NCBI RefSeq assembly: GCF_000004825.1
Contig: NW_008805077.1
Coordinates: forward strand, 186,001-250,000
Direction: 5' to 3'
Source: Heterostelium album PN500
Taxonomy: Eukaryota > Evosea > Eumycetozoa > Acytosteliales > Acytosteliaceae
DNA: 64,000 nt
Shown here: piece by piece, positions 59,801-64,000 of the stretch
Layout of the letters: every line of letters begins with the position of its first letter
Numbering within the stretch: the stretch's first letter is position 1
Notes under the pieces: generated by a model
What the model was told of the DNA's origin: nothing
Database searches by the model: none
What the model saw: the letters and a program-made list of their open reading frames with translations, nothing else
Translations under genes and position numbers: made by a program

Positions 59801-62800
59801 AACAATCCTTTTAAATCGAAAGGACCACCTCCACTCAATCTGCACAAGAGTGTTGTTGTATTTGACTTTTTATCCAAAACTATTTATTTATATAAATCCA
59901 TTTGTTTTTGCTTTTTTTTTTAGTTTCTGCACTTGTCTCTCTTTCATGAGGTCATGTTTTTTTTTTTGCAAAAATAAATTTTATCCAAAAAAAACAAAAA
60001 CAGATTGTTGTTGTGATTCAAGTGGTAAAATAACCGTTAAAAAAGATTTTCACACACTTTTTTTTTTTACTATTGTCAATAGCGATAAAAAATTTAAAAT
60101 TTAAAACCAAAAAAGGTCCACCGCCATCTGATAACAGTCCATCTGTTAAATTTCAAAAGTTTTTTAGTTTTTTTTTTTTTTGCTGAAATGAAATTTTTTT
60201 TATGATAGAAAAAAGTACACAATTAACCCACATCACTCCCAAATCTTGTTCTATCATTTTCGGTAGGGTGCTTTATATCACCAAACAAAAACAAACGATT
60301 CTCCACCAATACATTAATTTCATCTCCACCGTCAACATTGCCAAAAACTTGTTTTTTATCGTGGTCTCCACCATCATCACCAACAACGAATGCTCTCTCA
60401 CCAATATTAATCAATGAGTGACGCGTAGATTATATGAGAGATTATCAGTGCAATCCTTATCAACTAATAATAAACTCTTTGCAAAAGCCCAAACAATCAT
60501 TGATTTATAATTTTTTTTCACAGATTTTGTTACTATTATTTTTACACATATTAATATTTAAATTAAAAAAACAAACACACACAATTAACTTGTTTTTGGG
60601 TCTACTCTCTTTACTTTTTCTTTTTCAATTTCATTCCACTTTACTTTCACTCTCATCTATCTAATACATCTCTCTCAAATTCCAATTCACTAACATTGCA
60701 CCACACACATTTATTTTTTCAACCAAAAAAACCAGACTTTGGTTTTACTACTATTTTATTTAATTTAATTTAATTTAATTATTTTTTTTAAATCTTTTTT
60801 CAAAAGAAAAAAACTAAAAAATTCCAATCATTTAATAAACTTTTATATAGTTTTTTTTTTATTTATTTTATTTTTTTTTGAAAACAAAACTTTTTTTTCC
60901 ATCTTTAGTGTCTCTGTGGTAGAGAATTAAATTCGTTGTGTTGTTTTTTTTTTTATCATTCATCTAAATTTGACCGACCGACTAACTTGTTGTTTTTTGC
61001 TTTTTTTTTTTTTTTCAAATCCATCCATCAATTAAATTTATATTATTTTCAGATCTCAAGATATATTAGCATATTTGTACAATCAATCAATATAAACCAA
61101 AACAACTTATCCAGCAGTAACATTAATATAATATAATTTAATAATCTAGTAACATTACAGTCAATTTGTAACAACATTACTCCTTTAGTCGAATAAAGAG
61201 AGAAAAGAAAAGAAAAAGAACACCGAGTGTATAGTAATAGTAGTAACAGTTAGAAGTAGAGTAGTCAGTTCAGAATCATTTTTTAGTGGTTGTAATGAAG
61301 TTCAGCAAGATCATCTTAGCATCTCACCAGATATTCTAGATTTGTATTGTAGGTATTCAAACAAAACTAAAACAGCAGTTTTATAGATATAATAATTATA
61401 AACCGAACCTACATACTTGTCAAAATCATCATCATTTCAGCATTTACATAATACCAATAGAAAGTAGAAAAGGAAAAGTTTCATACTTTTAATAGATAAT
61501 ATTGTGTATGGTATAGTTTTAATTGTTTTTGTTATGTATTATTTTGTGTAGATGTGTGTTTGTGGTGTATGTGTGATAAAATAGAGTAGATAAAGCAGAT
61601 ATAAATTAGTGTAGTGGAGATGTAGATTAAAGTGTAGTGATAGTCGATCGATGGCAAGTTGCAATAGTGAAAAAAAAAAAAAAAGAAAAGAAAAGAAAAT
61701 AATCATCGGACACAACATAAACATTGATCATTTTTGCATTGCATTAAAACATAAACATACAACTGAAATCACTGTGAAACTTGGTTGATCAATCATAATA
61801 GATAAACTTATATATTTATAAACAACACAATAACAACAACAACAACAATTTGGATAATTTACAAGCAATGAAACGAATATGAGTGGAATATAGGAATTAA
61901 ATAGAGTGGTTATAGTATTGGAAAATAATATATGTGTATATATCAATCAAATTGAATTATCGAGTTTTATATTATAAATAATTTGTGGGGGAATTTTAAT
62001 CAACCAATGAAATAATAATAGTAATAACAATAATAATGATAATGGCAATGATAATGATAATGACAATGTTCAATTAATGATGTTCCGAGTGGTTTAATTC
62101 AAATTCTTTTTTTTTTTTTTTTTCTCATGTTATATTACTAAACTACAGTATATCTTAGTTACTGAACAACTCACACTTGCACTCTACTACTTATTACTTT
62201 TCTTTACTAATATGTTAATATCAATCATCATGATTTATATAACATCATTCACCGTTATTTATGATCATTCATCTTCTTTTTTCGCTTTTTTGACTATTAA
62301 ATATATGCGTATACAGTATCTAATGTGTACTCATCTCGCCTGTCTGTTCACCAATAGACTACCACCACCACCACCACCACTAACACCAACAACAAACAGG
62401 TCGTCGATGATCATGATTAACTAAATATCACCACTCATACCACCAAACAATAATAACAACTATAATTGTTTAGTTATTGGATTTATTTGTTTTTTTTTTT
62501 TTCGAGAAATGATAGCTCCGATTAACTTGGAGATGTTATCATTTACGACTTGATTTTCAAGCAAAACCAACAAATATAACACTTCACCAATCACACAACT
62601 TGTTCTGTTCACTTAATTAATTCACACACACCAATTGGTTTCAATGTTGATGGTATATTGGGTTGAGAATTCAACACAAGTTCCATCTGTTCACTATTAA
62701 ATTAATTTAATGAGTGGAACTAAATTTATTCATAAACAACATACCACCAAACACACATTGTACTTTTATAAATACTATCCACATATGTTCTCTTCACCAT

Positions 62801-64000
62801 TTCATTAGACCAAACATTGGATAATTAATGGTATGATGATTAGATTAGTTAGTTTTTACCCAAAATCATTTGGTGTAAAGGTTAATTGAAATATAGTTTT
62901 AGGATAATATAATACATGTCTGGTTGGTTTGTATATATTCATATTTTTTTTTTTTTTTGATGGTCTTTAATTATTATTTGTATTACCTTCTCTTCCCTCC
63001 TCACCATAATAATAATGTTCATCACATCAAATCCTCAATAAAGGAAATAAAACACACACAAATCCAAAATTGGGTGTTTATCATCCAAATTTAACTTTTT
63101 ACCACTGCTGCAAATCATCATCACAACAGACAGTTAGAATTAGGTGTGTGTGGTGTGGGTGTGGAACGGCACACACAATGTTTTTTTTATAAACACACAA
63201 CATAGCACACACGCTATCTAGATAGTGTTCGACAACCGCCACCACCATCACAATCACTACCACGTCTATTCACCATTTCTCTCTTTATCATTTTGAGTTT
63301 GCAAACTCAATACCATCAATCAAACCTCCCCTAAGCTTCTCGGCGCAAGCTTAAGAAAGAGATGTTTTTATTTCATTTCATCTTAACATAACTGATTGAT
63401 ATAAGAAACACTCACCTCTTGAAAAGGTTATAGTGAAACAACAACAACAAACTCTTATCACTAAATCACCTTTAACACAACACACCAACAGCATTTGAGA
63501 AGTTTCCTTTCGCCCTACTATGTTCATTGTTATTGTTGTTGCTGTTGTTGATATAATTTAAATTAGAGTTGTCATGTGACTAGATAATAATTTCTGAATA
63601 TAATGTATTATTATATTATTTACATTGCCGTTGTTTGTTATGATTACTATTTAAATTGAAATTTTATTTAAAACAAAAACAGCCAAAATAATAATAATAA
63701 TAACAATATCAATTTCACAACAATAATATTATTGCTTAGCGAACACCCAACAATAAAATCATTAGTTAGTTAATCAAAACTCAAATTGCTGCAATTCAAA
63801 TTCACTCTCCTTTACAACAAAAACATAACACTCATTTGAATAATTTTAATTAATATATTTATCTTATCAAATTTGTTGTTGTTGTTGTTTGGCAGACAAA
63901 ACAAAACTATCCATTATTTAAATTAAATTAAATTTATAAATTTAGTAAATGTCTTTTCATACCAATAATATAGACTATCAATAAATATTATTTATTTTTA
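56875..64000. other. 7.1-kb gene-free region to the window end
   Basis: AT-rich with many homopolymers. No gene is supported. Small items: a 23-codon ATG frame with unbiased codons at 57204-57275; a minus-strand 63-codon frame at 60414-60223; a GT/CA-rich block and three palindromes at 63143-63353 (separate entry). It may serve as upstream control DNA of a gene beyond the right edge. Confidence 0.5.
63143..63353. promoter_or_regulatory. GT-rich box and cluster of three palindromes
   Basis: A GT-rich block (63143-63165, GGTGTGTGTGGTGTGGGTGT) is followed by three self-complementary sites in 140 bases: CTATCTAGATAG (63214-63225), TTGAGTTTGCAAACTCAA (63293-63310) and TAAGCTT-8-AAGCTTA (63332-63353). 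GT/CA-rich boxes are the known target type of the dictyostelid G-box factor, and palindromes suit dimeric factors. The regulatory role is inferred. Confidence 0.4.

Noticed and set aside
1-64000. CRISPR arrays, insertion sequences or bacterial operon features
   Set aside because: Intron-containing genes and dictyostelid families show nuclear eukaryotic DNA; repeats are simple-sequence or gene duplications with no regular spacers.

Overview
The window is nuclear DNA of a social amoeba (dictyostelid). Intergenic DNA is extremely AT-rich with long A/T runs. Introns are short, AT-rich and GTAAGT/GTATGT...TAG bounded. Proteins carry poly-Gln, poly-Asn, poly-Ser and poly-Thr tracts. The gene set is typical of the group: F-box/FNIP-repeat proteins, a ComC-type IPT/TIG-EGF surface protein and a STAT whose SH2 domain has the same unusual residue as Dictyostelium STATb. 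Exons are noticeably richer in GC than is usual in D. discoideum, so another dictyostelid species is likely; I cannot name it.

Layout. 1-6.5 kb: a giant secreted or surface IPT/TIG protein on the minus strand. 7.3-12.3 kb: an accessory zone with a sense/antisense F-box/FNIP relic, one intact F-box/FNIP gene, a tRNA-Glu(CTC), a mosaic of broken reading frames with inverted repeats, and a ~300-bp fragment of the large-subunit rRNA gene. 13-17.4 kb: a ten-exon leucine-rich-repeat protein resembling STK11IP/LIP1. 18.4-21.9 kb: a multi-exon membrane protein with GCC2/GCC3-type Cys-rich modules. 22.2-34.2 kb: a tandem F-box/FNIP array on the minus strand (two intact genes, one with a single nonsense codon, several wrecked copies and inverted pieces), interspersed with fragments of other genes (BED-like finger, zinc-ribbon protein, RNase H1-type hybrid-binding domain), a 45-bp perfect inverted repeat, a dispersed direct repeat and a GC-richer relic. 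35.3-41.5 kb: conserved single genes: a CCCH zinc-finger protein, a DCAF-type WD40 protein and a 3'(2'),5'-bisphosphate nucleotidase. 45.7-47.6 kb: a low-complexity protein ending in a UBX-like fold. 53.3-56.9 kb: the STATb-like gene. The gaps on the right (4.2, 5.7 and at least 7.1 kb) hold no gene I can support.

The genes do not form a pathway. The left half looks like fast-evolving accessory DNA (tandem duplication, inversion, gene death); the right half is conserved regulatory and housekeeping genes with long flanks, as often seen around developmental regulators. All splice models were made by eye from splice consensus and frame continuity, and every complete model listed sums to an exact multiple of three.
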